Source: Bryobacterales bacterium
Lineage (GTDB): Bacteria > Acidobacteriota > Terriglobia > Bryobacterales > UBA6623
Assembly (NCBI GenBank): GCA_028819575.1
Contig: JAPPLB010000118.1
Span: forward strand, 1 to 64,000
Direction: 5' to 3'
Length of the DNA stretch: 64,000 nucleotides
Shown: positions 44,905 through 54,800 of the stretch, one piece after another
How positions within the stretch are numbered: position 1 is the stretch's first letter
How the letters are laid out: every line of letters starts with the position of its first letter
Program-made: the position numbers and the translations under genes
Notes under the pieces: model-generated
The model's input: only the letters and a program-made list of their open reading frames with translations
What the model was told of the DNA's origin: nothing
The model's database searches: none

Positions 44905-46275
44905 ATGGAACGACGATCTTTTCTGGGAGGGCTGGCCGGCACGCCCCTGGCCGCTGGAAGTACGTCGGCGCAAACGGCGAAACCGCGGCGGCAGCCTCCC
45001 AACGTGCTCTTCATTCTGTTCGACAAGTGCCGCCGCGACGCCTTCGGCGCTTACGGGATGAAACCGGTTCACACGCCGAATATCGACGCGCTCGCGCAAG
45101 ACGGCGTCCGCTTCGACACCTACTATGCCCCGCAGGGCCTGTGCGGACCCTGCCGCGCTTCCATCATCACGGGTATGTATCCGAACGAGCACGGCATGCG
45201 CAAGAACTGCCACCCGACCCATGGGAGAGGCCAGAACTCGTACCACGGACGTAATCCCGACCCCTTCCACGACGAGCGCTTTCATCTCTGGGACAACTTC
45301 CCCTATGTCTTGCACAATGCCGGCTACCAGACGGCCCATGTCGGCAAGTGGCACCTGGGCCCCTCGAACCCCGGCTTTTTCGATACTTGGCGGACTTTCA
45401 ACTCCCAGATGTTCCACTGGATCGGCAAGCCGCACGAGTCCGTCTATCGTCCCGACATGCAGACCGACCGCGGCATCGAGTTCATCAACGCGAATGCGGA
45501 TCGGCCGTTCTTTCTTTATCAGTCCTTCTACCCACCGCATCCGCCATGGGACCCGCCCAGGAAATACTACGAGCCGTATCAGGGAAGGAACCTCGAGCCG
45601 AAGGGATACTACGAGACCGTTACGAGCCTGGACTGGAACGTCGGCCGGCTGGTGGAAACCCTCAGAAAGAGAAAGATCCTCGACAACACCCTGATCGTCG
45701 TCACGACCGAGCACGGAATGACCTTGCGGAAGTATCCCGGCACTGGAGTCCACGGCTATTCCAGCCCCTATGACGAGGTTTCGCGCATCCCGCTCGTGAT
45801 GCATTGGCCGGATGGGCTGCCGCGGGGCATGGTGTGGAATTCCGGCGTCGGCGCCGTGGATCTGGCCCCGACCATCATGGACGCCGCAGGGGCCGTGGGC
45901 CGCCTACAGGGGCGCTATATGCCGCTCGAAGAGCGCAGCTTGCTGCCTGATCTGCAGGCGAAGCGGGACCGCTGGCGGATGCCCCTCGTCATGATGAACC
46001 ACTGCCAGCGCTTGTACGAGGGCGCCTATTTCGAGGACCGCGCGATTCGTACGGAACGCTGGAAGCTGATCCTGCGCCGCTTCAAGGCGTTTTCGGAGGG
46101 TTCGCCGGGATCTCTCCACGACATGCAGGCCGACCCCGAAGAGAGAAACGATCTCTATGGGGACCCGGCCCATCAGGACACCGTGGCGGACCTGTCTCGT
46201 CAACTCATGGCCTGGGGCGAGCGTCATGGCGATCCAATCGCCATGGAATTGGCGAGCCGCGCGTTGATGGGATAG
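44905..46275 (+). CDS. type I (formylglycine) sulfatase
   Basis: 456 residues from ATG 44905, with AAGGAGGT upstream. A short Tat-like leader (MERRSFLGGLAGTPLAAGSTSAQ) precedes the sulfatase domain. NVLFILFDKCRRDAFGAYG gives the first metal ligand. The active-site motif is LCGPCRASIITG, with Cys80 as the CxPxR cysteine to be oxidised to formylglycine. Later come HVGKWHLG and VVTTEHGMTL (with Glu where Asp is usual before His). It removes sulfate esters, probably from polysaccharide. A formylglycine-generating enzyme is needed but not in the window. It is divergent from the barrel lipoprotein and convergent with the next gene. Confidence 0.9.
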   Translation: MERRSFLGGLAGTPLAAGSTSAQTAKPRRQPPNVLFILFDKCRRDAFGAYGMKPVHTPNIDALAQDGVRFDTYYAPQGLCGPCRASIITGMYPNEHGMRKNCHPTHGRGQNSYHGRNPDPFHDERFHLWDNFPYVLHNAGYQTAHVGKWHLGPSNPGFFDTWRTFNSQMFHWIGKPHESVYRPDMQTDRGIEFINANADRPFFLYQSFYPPHPPWDPPRKYYEPYQGRNLEPKGYYETVTSLDWNVGRLVETLRKRKILDNTLIVVTTEHGMTLRKYPGTGVHGYSSPYDEVSRIPLVMHWPDGLPRGMVWNSGVGAVDLAPTIMDAAGAVGRLQGRYMPLEERSLLPDLQAKRDRWRMPLVMMNHCQRLYEGAYFEDRAIRTERWKLILRRFKAFSEGSPGSLHDMQADPEERNDLYGDPAHQDTVADLSRQLMAWGERHGDPIAMELASRALMG

Positions 46276-46326
46276 CAGGCTTCACGGCGCGCCGCGCGCT
46301 GCTCCCGGGAGTCCGGTCCGGGACGT

Positions 46327-47430
46327 CTAGGCCAATCGGCCGCGGGCCACCAAAGGCCACACGGCTTCGAGCCGGTCGTCGCGCAGGCAATAGAACCGGT
46401 CGTGCAGGACGGTCGTGAAGTCGCCGTAGCCGGGTATCAGCTCAATCCGCTCGCCGACAGCCGGTCCGGATCCCCCGCTGACCTCGAGAATCCCATGCTC
46501 GGCGGAAAGGCTTTGGATGCGCAGATCGCTGCGGCCCTTCACTTCAGGCACGTGAACCTCCATGTTCATCGTTTTTCGCCCGGCGTCGATGATGGCGCGA
46601 TCGGGCGCCGGGCGGCTCGTAACGCTCGCCAGAATCGTAAGAGCGTATTCGAGGCTCCGGACACCGCATTGCTCGCGGTACATCAGGTCCATGAAGATCC
46701 CGCCGCCGGCCTGGATCTCGGTGAGGGCCGGTTGACGAGCCGTGATCTCGTACGATCCCGTCCCGCCGGCGCTCACGATGGGACACGGTAGGCCGGCTTG
46801 CAGCAGCGCCTGCTTCGTGACCGCGAGCAAGTCGATGGATTCCGCGATCGCCTTTTCCTTCTCACCGGGGCCTTCCACTCGGAGCAGGTGCCCCTCATAC
46901 CCCATGATCCCCGCGAACTCCAGGCTTGCTGTCCCGTCGATGAGGCGCGCCAGATCCACCGCCGCCTGACCCGGCTCGACGCCGCAGCGGCTCATGCCGA
47001 TGTCAACCTCGATCATGGCCCGCACCGGTCGTTCGGGTGGCAGAGCCGCTGAAAGTGCATCCACATGATCGGAGTGGTCGACCACGACGATGGGGTCGGC
47101 GATCTTCCGAAGCGCCGCCAGCCGCCGCAGCTTGAGACCGCCAACGAGCGGATTCGCGATCAGCAGATCCTTCACTCCCGCTGCTGCCATGACCTCGGCC
47201 TCGCCGAGCTTCGCGCAGGTCAGCCCGATCGCTCCGGCGGCCAACACCTTGTGCGCGATGTCGGGACTCTTGTGACACTTGGCGTGCGGGCGCCAGGCGA
47301 GGTCGTGCTCGGCGCAGTAGATGCTCATCTTCCTTACATTGCTCTCGAATACATCGAGGTCAATCAAAAGACAGGGGGTGTCGATGTCGTCGCGAGTCGC
47401 TCCGGGGGCGGGCTGGTTAAGGTCTGTCAT
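46327..47430 (-). CDS. D-threonine aldolase-like (DSD1 family) PLP enzyme
   Basis: 367 residues, cytoplasmic, no signal. It starts MTDLNQPAPGATRDDIDTPCLLIDLDVFESNVRKM. The PLP Lys region is RPHAKCHKSPDIAH, followed by GEAEVMAAAGVKDLLIANPLVG, the SAGGTGSYE loop and the C-terminal LSAEHGILEV...IPGYGDFTTVLHDRFYCLRDD. It is a paralogue of 18306-19487, which carries an export leader. It is likely a D-threonine aldolase or D-serine/3-hydroxyaspartate dehydratase; the precise substrate is not evident. Confidence 0.87.
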   Translation of the reverse strand: MTDLNQPAPGATRDDIDTPCLLIDLDVFESNVRKMSIYCAEHDLAWRPHAKCHKSPDIAHKVLAAGAIGLTCAKLGEAEVMAAAGVKDLLIANPLVGGLKLRRLAALRKIADPIVVVDHSDHVDALSAALPPERPVRAMIEVDIGMSRCGVEPGQAAVDLARLIDGTASLEFAGIMGYEGHLLRVEGPGEKEKAIAESIDLLAVTKQALLQAGLPCPIVSAGGTGSYEITARQPALTEIQAGGGIFMDLMYREQCGVRSLEYALTILASVTSRPAPDRAIIDAGRKTMNMEVHVPEVKGRSDLRIQSLSAEHGILEVSGGSGPAVGERIELIPGYGDFTTVLHDRFYCLRDDRLEAVWPLVARGRLA

Positions 47431-48365
47431 GTAGTTGATCGTCCAGGAACTTGTCCGGCATTCCTTTGAGACGCGCGGCTCTCGAAAGCTTGTAGTGTAC
47501 GCGGTCCGGGGCCGAGCCGGAGGTCGGCGTGGCGTTGCGGAAGGTAATCCTTCGGGTAGGCTTGATGCCGGATTTCTTGGGAAACCATGTTCCTGAACGG
47601 ATCGCGGTCATATCGGGATCAGGTTAGCGCAAACCGGCACGGCCGATGCCCCGGTCGAACAGGGCAACACGGGTCTGCATGATGCATTGCACCCTCTCGG
47701 TAAGGAATCCAACCCGCAGGTGAGGGTCGCATCCCGATGTCGGCGAAATGGGAGACGTCCCCCTGGAGAGCCAGACGGAGCGTTTCCCTTCGGCGGACCT
47801 GCATTTCTCACCACGTGGGGAAGCGAAGTGCGGAACAGGGACGGCAGGACGAGGTGCGAACCGCCCTCGCCGGTAACACGGCCCTTGGGGTTTTTCACGA
47901 AACACGGCTTTTTTTCGAAACACGTCCTTTACGGCCCTTCGGTGCGCCGTGGGTGCGCCGTGCGGAGAAAAAGCGGAATTGAAGGTGGCAGAACAAAAAA
48001 ACCGAAATCTGACGCCCACCCCGCAGTGCCCGCCATCACGTCACGGCTTGCCTGCCCGCCATTGGACGCGATTGGCTGGCTTTTTTGTTGCCCGGTCACG
48101 GCTTCCCCGGCGGCTGTTTCCCACTATTTCCCGTTATTTCTCGGGGGCTGGGGGAGCTGGGGGGGCTCCGGAGGAGATGTTCAAGCGCCGTTCGCTGGAA
48201 ATCCCGGAAAAGTGTACAAAGTCCCGCTTCTCCCAGGAAAATGCGTGAAACGCAGCGTCCGCCTCCTCTCCCGTCGCCCTCCGGGCTCGTTCCGTTTGCC
48301 GCAAATGGAACACCATGCCGAGAAAGGGGAACGATCTACGTTGCGAAGATCGGGTCGTATTCTGC
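47431..48365. other. long intergenic region with decayed repeat
   Basis: About 935 bp without a supported gene. A degraded MITE copy lies at 47797-47870. The rest has runs such as GGGGGAGCTGGGGGGGCTCC near 48150 and several short open frames (for example a 64-codon reverse frame at 47417-47611) with no recognisable product. It may be decayed mobile DNA upstream of the efflux operon. Confidence 0.4.
47797..47870 (-). repeat. MITE-like repeat, degraded partial copy 4
   Basis: ACCTGCATTTCTCACCACGT is followed by GGCAGGACGAGGTGCGAACC. These match, with several mismatches, the terminal arm and inner part of the elements at 1-81, 19614-19800 and 30257-30478. The other arm is not found. Confidence 0.6.
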
Positions 48366-48412
48366 TTGACAGCAGATTCAATTGGACGTATGATTAAAAC
48401 GTTCGTTTGAAT
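48366..48412 (+). promoter_or_regulatory. sigma70 promoter with overlapping palindromic operator for the efflux operon
   Basis: A perfect -35 TTGACA (48366-48371), exactly 17 bp, then TATGAT (48389-48394). A near-perfect palindrome centred on AAACGTTCGTTT covers 48393-48412, spanning the -10 edge and the expected transcription start. AAACG and CGTTT are exact mirror halves, with outer ATT/AAT arms. Its place suggests autorepression by the TetR protein encoded next. Confidence 0.75.
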
Positions 48413-48455
48413 TATGCGCCGGCCAAGCTGTCCGGCGCGTCAAGTTCGAGGCGAA

Positions 48456-49145
48456 ATGGCAACGGGGACGAAAGAACAGATTTTGGATGCCGCCGAGCGG
48501 ATGTTTGCCGAAAACGGCATCCACGCGGTGTCGTTGCGGGCGATTATTGCGGAAGCGGACGTGAATCTGGCGGCGGTTCACTATCACTTCGGGTCGAAGG
48601 ACGCTTTGGTCGAGGCCGTCTTCGAACGCCGTGTGGGGCCGGTGAACGAGGCGCGGTTGGCGTGGCTGGACAGGTTGGAGGCCGAATGGGACGGAGCACC
48701 ACCGGTGGAGGAAGTGCTGCGGGCGTTCGTGACCCCGGCGATTCAGCTTGCGATGGATTCGGAGCGCGGGCGGACGTTCATGAAGACATGCGGCCGCTTC
48801 TATACCGAGGCGGGGGACCAACTGCAGCCGATTTTCGACCGTTTGTTCCGCAAGATCATCGAGCGCTATGTGGCGGCCTTCCAGAAAGCTTGTCCTGAGC
48901 TGCCGCCGGCGGAGCTGCTTTGGCGGTTTCACTTCACGGTCGGAGTCATGGTGCATACGCTGCTTGACAGCGAGAAGCTTCGACGCATTTCGTGTGGCGC
49001 TTGCGACCCGAGCGACGTGGAAGCAGTGGTGGAACGCATGGTGAACTTCGCGGCGGCCGGGATGAAAACACCCCCGGCGACGCTGACGCACAAGGAGCAG
49101 GCCGCGGTGGAACCGGAGGGCATCGAAGTGGGGGTGAGTGCATGA
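48456..49145 (+). CDS. TetR/AcrR-family transcriptional regulator (CecR-like C-terminal domain)
   Basis: 229 residues from ATG 48456; an in-frame ATG at 48414 is less likely because it lies within the operator's 3' edge. The N-terminal helix-turn-helix is textbook: KEQILDAAERMFAENGIHAVSLRAIIAEADVNLAAVHYHFGSKDALVEAVFERR. The C-terminal ligand domain (FRKIIERYVAAFQKACPELPPAELLWRFHFTVGVM) resembles the CecR/DUF1956 type. Its stop overlaps the next start (ATGA). It should repress its own efflux operon via the palindrome at 48393-48412. Confidence 0.9.
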   Translation: MATGTKEQILDAAERMFAENGIHAVSLRAIIAEADVNLAAVHYHFGSKDALVEAVFERRVGPVNEARLAWLDRLEAEWDGAPPVEEVLRAFVTPAIQLAMDSERGRTFMKTCGRFYTEAGDQLQPIFDRLFRKIIERYVAAFQKACPELPPAELLWRFHFTVGVMVHTLLDSEKLRRISCGACDPSDVEAVVERMVNFAAAGMKTPPATLTHKEQAAVEPEGIEVGVSA

Positions 49146-50602
49146 AGCCTGCTCTCTGGGCGGTCATCGTCAGCGCGAGCTTGATGGCATCCGGCTGCGG
49201 CAACAAGTTTCAGGCGCCGCCGCACCCGCTCAGCATCCAGGCTCCCGAGGAGTGGTCGGGAGGCAGGTCCATCACGGGCATATCGGACGCTCGTTGGTGG
49301 AGCTACCTGGGTGACGACGGACTCGACACCGCGATCGATACGGCTCTCGAGCACAACTATGACCTTCGGGCGGCGGCGGCGCGGGTGGAAGCGGCTCTGG
49401 CCGAGGCGCTCGCAGCGGGAGCGGACCTGCGTCCCACGATCGACCTGAATCTGGCGCGTGGACGGCAGCGGCAGAACTTCGTCGGGTTGCCGATTCCGGG
49501 GCGGGAAGGCAGCGTGCTCTCGACGACGTACTCCAACGCCGGCGTGAACCTGGCGCTGAGTTGGGAGCCCGACTTTTGGGGACGGATCAAGAGTGGTGAA
49601 GCGGCGGCGGTAGCCGCGGTGGGGGTTCGTGAAGAGGACCTGTCGGCTTCTCGCTTGTCGCTTTCCGGGCAGGTGGCGAAGGCCTGGTTCGCCGCGGTCG
49701 AGGCGCGGCGGCAAGTGGGGTTGGCTCGGGCAACGCTCGAGAGCTACCACACCTCGGTCGCGCGCGTGCGGGAACGGTTTGAACGCGGCTTGCGGCCTTC
49801 TCTTGACCTGCGGCTGGCGCTGACCGAAGTGGATAGGGCCAAGGCGCTCGTCGCGCAGCGGCAGGCGCAAGTCGACTCCTCGATTCGGCAGATCGAGATT
49901 TTGTTGGGGCGCTATCCGTCCGGCGCATACGCACTCGCTGAGGATCTTCCCGATCTGCCGGTTCACGTCCCCGGTGGCTTGCCGTCGGAACTCGTTCATC
50001 GCCGCCCGGATCTGAAGACGGCCGAACAGGAGCTGTTGGCGTCGGATGCGCGAGTGGCGCAGTCGCGAGCCAATTTGCGTCCACGTTTCAACCTGACGTC
50101 GCAGTTCGGGACCGCCAGCAATCAGTTGCAAGACTTGATGAACGGCAATCTGATGGCTTGGAATCTGATTGGCGGGTTGCTCCACCCGATCTACAACCGC
50201 GGACGTTTGAAAGCGGGGATCGCCCGTGACGAAGCGCTGGTGATGGAGACGATGGCGCGCTACGAGAGTTCTCTTCTGCGCGCATACGGCGAAGTCGAAA
50301 TCTCGCTCGCCGCGGAGGACATTCTGGCGCGGCAGGAAGACGCACTCGTAGCGGCGACCGAGAAGTCTCTGGCCGCGCGCGACTTGGCGGAAGATCGTTA
50401 TCGGCGCGGCTTGGCGGACATCATTACGGTGCTTTCATCGCAAAGGACGGCCCTCGATTCCGAAAGCCAACTGCTCGCCTTGCGCCGGCAGCGGCTCGAC
50501 AACCGCGTCGATCTGCATCTTGCGCTGGGTGGCGGTTTCGAATCACCTGCGCCGGAACCGGCAATCGGGGTACCGCAGTTGTCAGCGGCGGAGGATTTAT
50601 GA
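49142..50602 (+). CDS. RND efflux outer-membrane factor, NodT family lipoprotein
   Basis: 486 residues. The lipoprotein signal MKPALWAVIVSASLMASGC has Cys19. Two OEP repeats follow, with the NodT hallmarks WWSYLGDDGLDTAIDTALEHNYDLRAAAARVEAA, WEPDFWGRIKSGEAAA, LPDLPVHVPGGLPSELVHRRPDLKTAEQELLASDARV and LTSQFGTAS. It forms the TolC-like exit duct of the pump. It is coupled to the regulator upstream and to the adaptor downstream through ATGA overlaps. Confidence 0.93.
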   Translation: MKPALWAVIVSASLMASGCGNKFQAPPHPLSIQAPEEWSGGRSITGISDARWWSYLGDDGLDTAIDTALEHNYDLRAAAARVEAALAEALAAGADLRPTIDLNLARGRQRQNFVGLPIPGREGSVLSTTYSNAGVNLALSWEPDFWGRIKSGEAAAVAAVGVREEDLSASRLSLSGQVAKAWFAAVEARRQVGLARATLESYHTSVARVRERFERGLRPSLDLRLALTEVDRAKALVAQRQAQVDSSIRQIEILLGRYPSGAYALAEDLPDLPVHVPGGLPSELVHRRPDLKTAEQELLASDARVAQSRANLRPRFNLTSQFGTASNQLQDLMNGNLMAWNLIGGLLHPIYNRGRLKAGIARDEALVMETMARYESSLLRAYGEVEISLAAEDILARQEDALVAATEKSLAARDLAEDRYRRGLADIITVLSSQRTALDSESQLLALRRQRLDNRVDLHLALGGGFESPAPEPAIGVPQLSAAEDL

Positions 50603-51792
50603 AAGTCGTAAGGATCGTGCTTCAGATTCTGTTGCCGCTGGTGATTCTTGGCATCGGCTGGTATGTGGCGGTGACGTTGGTCGAGGCTCGGCAGGAGCCT
50701 GAAACGGAGCCGATCGAAATACCGCTGCCGCTGGTTCAGGTGCTCGAGGTCAAGCCGAAGGGCCAACGGCTGACCGTGAGGGCGGAAGGGACGGTGGTTC
50801 CGCGTACGCAGACCGAGCTGGTGCCCGAGATTTCGGGGCGTGTTGTTTGGGTGTCGCCTTCGCTCGCTTCGGGCGGTTTCTTCGAGAAGGATGAGGAACT
50901 GTTGAAGGTGGATCGGCGCGAATACGAGTTGGCGGTCGTGCGGGCTCGGTCTGCGGTGGCGCAAGCGGAGCTGGTGCTGGCTACGGAGCAGGAAGAGGCG
51001 GACTTGGCGCGGCGAGAGTGGGAGAGTCTGGGTAAGGGCGAACCGACCGCGTTGACGTTCCGCGAGCCGCAGGTCGCCCAGGCCCAAGCTGCCCTCGCTT
51101 CGGCACGGGCGGCGTTGGCGCAGGCCGAGTATGACCTTGAGCGCACGGTCGTGAAGGCGCCGTACGCAGGTCGGATTCGGTCGAAGAGCGTGGACGTCGG
51201 GCAGTTCGTTAGCCGCGGCGCGCCGGTGGCGCGCGTCTATGCGGTGGATTATGCGGAAGTGCGGCTCCCGATCCCGGATGCGGAACTCGCGTACGTCGAC
51301 TTGCCTTTGGCGTTTCGCGGACAAGTGGGGGATGCGAACGGACCGAAAGTGATGCTGCGCGCGCAGTTCGCCGGCAGCGAGCACACCTGGCAAGGGCGCA
51401 TCGTTCGCACCGAAGCTGAGATTGATCCGCAGAGCCGCATGGTGCAAGCGGTGGCCCGTGTCGCTAATCCATATGGTCAGGGGGGACGACCCGGACGGCC
51501 TCCGTTGGCTGTGGGAATGTTCGTCGAAGCCGAAATCGAGGGCAGGTGGTCATCGTCGGTGGTGCTGCCTCGCGCGGCGCTGCGTGACGGGCACACGGTG
51601 TATGTCATCGATGATGACGGCCGCTTGGAGTTCCGCGCCGTCAACGTGCTGCGGGCGGAGCGAGAGCGCGTGCTCGTGCGTTCCGGCTTGCAAGAGGGCG
51701 AGCGGGTCTGTATTTCGAACATCGAGACGGCCGTCGAAGGAATGAAGGTGGAAGTCGTCGCAACAGAAGGGGAAGCCGTTCCTGTGTCGTAG
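50599..51792 (+). CDS. RND efflux periplasmic adaptor (membrane fusion protein)
   Basis: 397 residues. An N-terminal anchor helix (IVLQILLPLVILGIGWYVAVTLV) is followed by the barrel-sandwich/lipoyl half (VRAEGTVVPRTQTELVPEISGRVVWV), an alpha-hairpin coiled coil (ARSAVAQAELVLATEQEEADLARREW), the second lipoyl half (VKAPYAGRIRSKSVDVGQFVSRGAPVARVY), and beta-barrel and membrane-proximal parts (VVLPRAALRDGHTVYVIDDDG). It bridges pump and duct. Its start overlaps the outer-membrane gene stop. Confidence 0.92.
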   Translation: MKVVRIVLQILLPLVILGIGWYVAVTLVEARQEPETEPIEIPLPLVQVLEVKPKGQRLTVRAEGTVVPRTQTELVPEISGRVVWVSPSLASGGFFEKDEELLKVDRREYELAVVRARSAVAQAELVLATEQEEADLARREWESLGKGEPTALTFREPQVAQAQAALASARAALAQAEYDLERTVVKAPYAGRIRSKSVDVGQFVSRGAPVARVYAVDYAEVRLPIPDAELAYVDLPLAFRGQVGDANGPKVMLRAQFAGSEHTWQGRIVRTEAEIDPQSRMVQAVARVANPYGQGGRPGRPPLAVGMFVEAEIEGRWSSSVVLPRAALRDGHTVYVIDDDGRLEFRAVNVLRAERERVLVRSGLQEGERVCISNIETAVEGMKVEVVATEGEAVPVS

Positions 51793-51811
51793 TGGGGAAG
51801 CGGAGCTGTCC

Positions 51812-54800
51812 ATGCACGGATTGATCTCTTGGTTTGCCCGTAACGGGGTTGCCGCCAACCTGTTGATGATCGTGATCATCGTGATGGGAGCGATGACGAT
51901 CCCGAGGTTGAAGAAGGAAGTCTTTCCCGAGTACGCAATCGACATGGTGACCGTGTCGGTGGATTTCCGCGGCGGCACGCCGGAGGAGATCGAGGAGACG
52001 GTCTGCATCCGGATCGAGGAGGAAATTCAGGATCTGGACGGCATCAAGAAGATCACCTCGACAGCGGCGGAAGGCAATGGGACGGTAAGTGTGGAAGTGG
52101 CGCCGGGTTATGATTCCCGCCGGCTGCTCGACGACGTCAAGTCGCGGGTGGATTCGATCGACACTTTCCCCGACGAAACGGAGAAGCCGGTGGTGCGGGA
52201 AATTCTGAACCGCCGGCAGGTGATCAACGTTTCGATCTCCGGGGACACGGATGAGAAGACGCTGAAGCAACTGGGCAAACAGGTGCGTGACGAGATCATC
52301 GACCTCCCGGGGATCACGCACGCCGAACTGGTCAATGCGCGGGACTACGAGATATCGATCGAGGTTTCGGAGGAGGCGCTGCGGCGTCACAACCTGACAT
52401 TCGATTTCGTGGCGCAGAGGGTGCGGCGTTTTTCGCTGGACTTGCCGGGTGGTTCGCTGAAGACCGAGACGGGCGATATTCTGCTGCGGACAAAGGGGCA
52501 GGCCTATGTCGGGCAGGACTTCGAAAAGCTCCCGCTGTTGACGAAACCGGACGGCACGAAGCTGTATCTCGAAGACGTCGCCACCGTGGTGGACGGCTTC
52601 ACGGATACGGACGAGTGGGCGTTTTTCAATGGCAAGCCGTCGATGATGGTGTCCGTGTATCGAGTGGGGGATCAGAACGCCATCACGGTGTCGGAGACCA
52701 TTCACGACTACGTTGAGCAGGCGCATGCACGTTTGCCGGAAGGCATTGCCATCGAGATCTGGAAAGACAATGCGTCTTTCCTGCGAGGCCGTATCGATTT
52801 GCTGCTGCGGAATGCCGCGAACGGGCTGGTCCTTGTGTTCATCGTTCTGGCGCTGTTCTTACGGATGCAGCTCGCGTTTTGGGTGACGATCGGGATTCCG
52901 ATTTCGTTCCTGGGGGCGTTGGCTCTGATGCCGTTGTACGGCGGTTCGATCAACATGATTTCGCTGTTCGCGATGATTCTGGTGCTGGGCATCGTTGTGG
53001 ACGATGCCATCGTCGTGGGCGAGAGTATCTTTACCGAGCAACGACGCGGGAACAAAGGCGTGGAAGGGTCGATTCGGGGGACGCGGACCGTCGGAGTACC
53101 GGTAATTTTCGGTGTGCTGACGACCGTAGCCGCGTTCTCGCCGATGTTGTTCCTGCCGGGGTACATGGGCAAGATCTGGAGGATGATTCCGCTAGCGGTG
53201 ATTCCGGCTTTGCTGTTCTCGTTGATTGAATCGCAGCTCGTGCTGCCGCATCACCTGTCGTGGACACGGGCGCACAGCGATCAGGGCCGGCGTCGGAATC
53301 TGCCGGCGAGAATGTGGATCGCGTTTTTCGGATTCTTCGACGAGGCGCTGCAGTGGTTCATCCGGAACATCTACGGGCCGGCGCTCAGACGTATGCTGAA
53401 CTGGCGCTATGTGACGATGGCGGTGGCCGCAACGGCGCTCATGTTGACCCTGGGGTTGGTCGGCGGCGGCTTCGTGGAGTTCACGTTCTTCCCGCAAGTC
53501 GAGGCGGACTATGTCATCGCAACGGTCACGTTTCCCCTGGAAACTCCGGCGACGGTAACCGAACGGGCGGTAAAGAAAATACAGGCGGCGGCGGAGCGTC
53601 TGCAGCGGCAGATTGATGCCGAATCGGGAGAGAAAGTGTTTCGTCACCTGCTGGCGTCGGTGGGAAATCAGCCCGTAACGACGGAGAACCGTCAAAACAC
53701 AGGTGAGAGAACAGCGGGCGACGGCGGTTCCCACATCGGTGAAATCGGAATCGAGCTGACTCCGTCGGAAAGCCGTACGATCCCGAGCGGTGAATTGGCC
53801 AACCGCTGGCGAGACTTGACAGGGCCGATTCCGGGCGCCGTCGAGTTGAAGTTCTCGGCGGACATGCTGGCGGCGGGCTCCGACATTGACTTTCAGCTCC
53901 GCGGACGCGACACCAAGGCGTTGCGCCAGGTGGCGGAGAAACTCAAGGCCAAATTGGCTGAGTACCCGGGTGTCTATGACATTACGGACTCTTTCCGGGG
54001 CGGCAAACCGGAGGTCAAGCTGGCGCTGAACTCGGAAGGAGAGGCGCTGGGGTTGACGCTTCAGGATCTCGCGAATCAAGTGCGGCAGGGATTCTATGGC
54101 GAAGAAGCGCAGAGAATTCAGCGGGGACGCGATGACATTCGGGTCATGGTGCGCTATCCCAGGGAGGAGCGGAACTCTCTGGGCGATCTCGAGTCGATGC
54201 GGATCCGGACGCCAAGCGGGAACGAGGTGCCGTTCTCGACGGTTGCGGACGCTTCATTGGGCCGCGGGTTCGCAAAAATCCGGCGGGTCGACCGGCAACG
54301 CGTCATCAACGTGACGGCGGATGTCGATGCGTCACAGACGAATGAGAACACGGTCATTGAAGACGTGAGCCGCACCTTCCTGGAGCCGCTGATCGCGACG
54401 CAATACTCGAATGTCAGCTTCTCGCTGGAAGGACAGCAGCGCGAGCAGATGGAGTTGCTGAGCGAATTGGCGACGGGTTTCGCAGTAGCTCTATTCGTGA
54501 TCTATGCATTGATGGCAATCCCGTTCAAGTCATATACCCAGCCGTTGATCGTGATGATCGCGGTGCCGTTCGGGATTGTAGGTGCGGTTTGGGGACATGC
54601 GGTTATGGGGTATGAGTTGAGCATCATGTCGCTGCTGGGTCTCGTCGCGTTGACGGGCGTAGTCGTCAACGACAGTCTCGTGTTGGTCCACTACGTCAAT
54701 CATCAGCGCAACGAAGGAAAGGGTCTATACGATGCAGTGCGCACAGCGGGGCTGGTGCGTTTCCGGCCGATTCTGTTGACGTCTCTCACGACAGCGGCAG

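Noticed and set aside
47417-47611. A 64-codon reverse frame just upstream of the second D-threonine-aldolase-like gene
   Set aside because: No recognisable product or ribosome site, and it overlaps the start of the real gene in another frame.
48929-50185. A 418-codon reverse frame opposite the efflux outer-membrane gene
   Set aside because: The forward NodT-family protein is certain, and the reverse product is Arg/Pro-rich shadow sequence.
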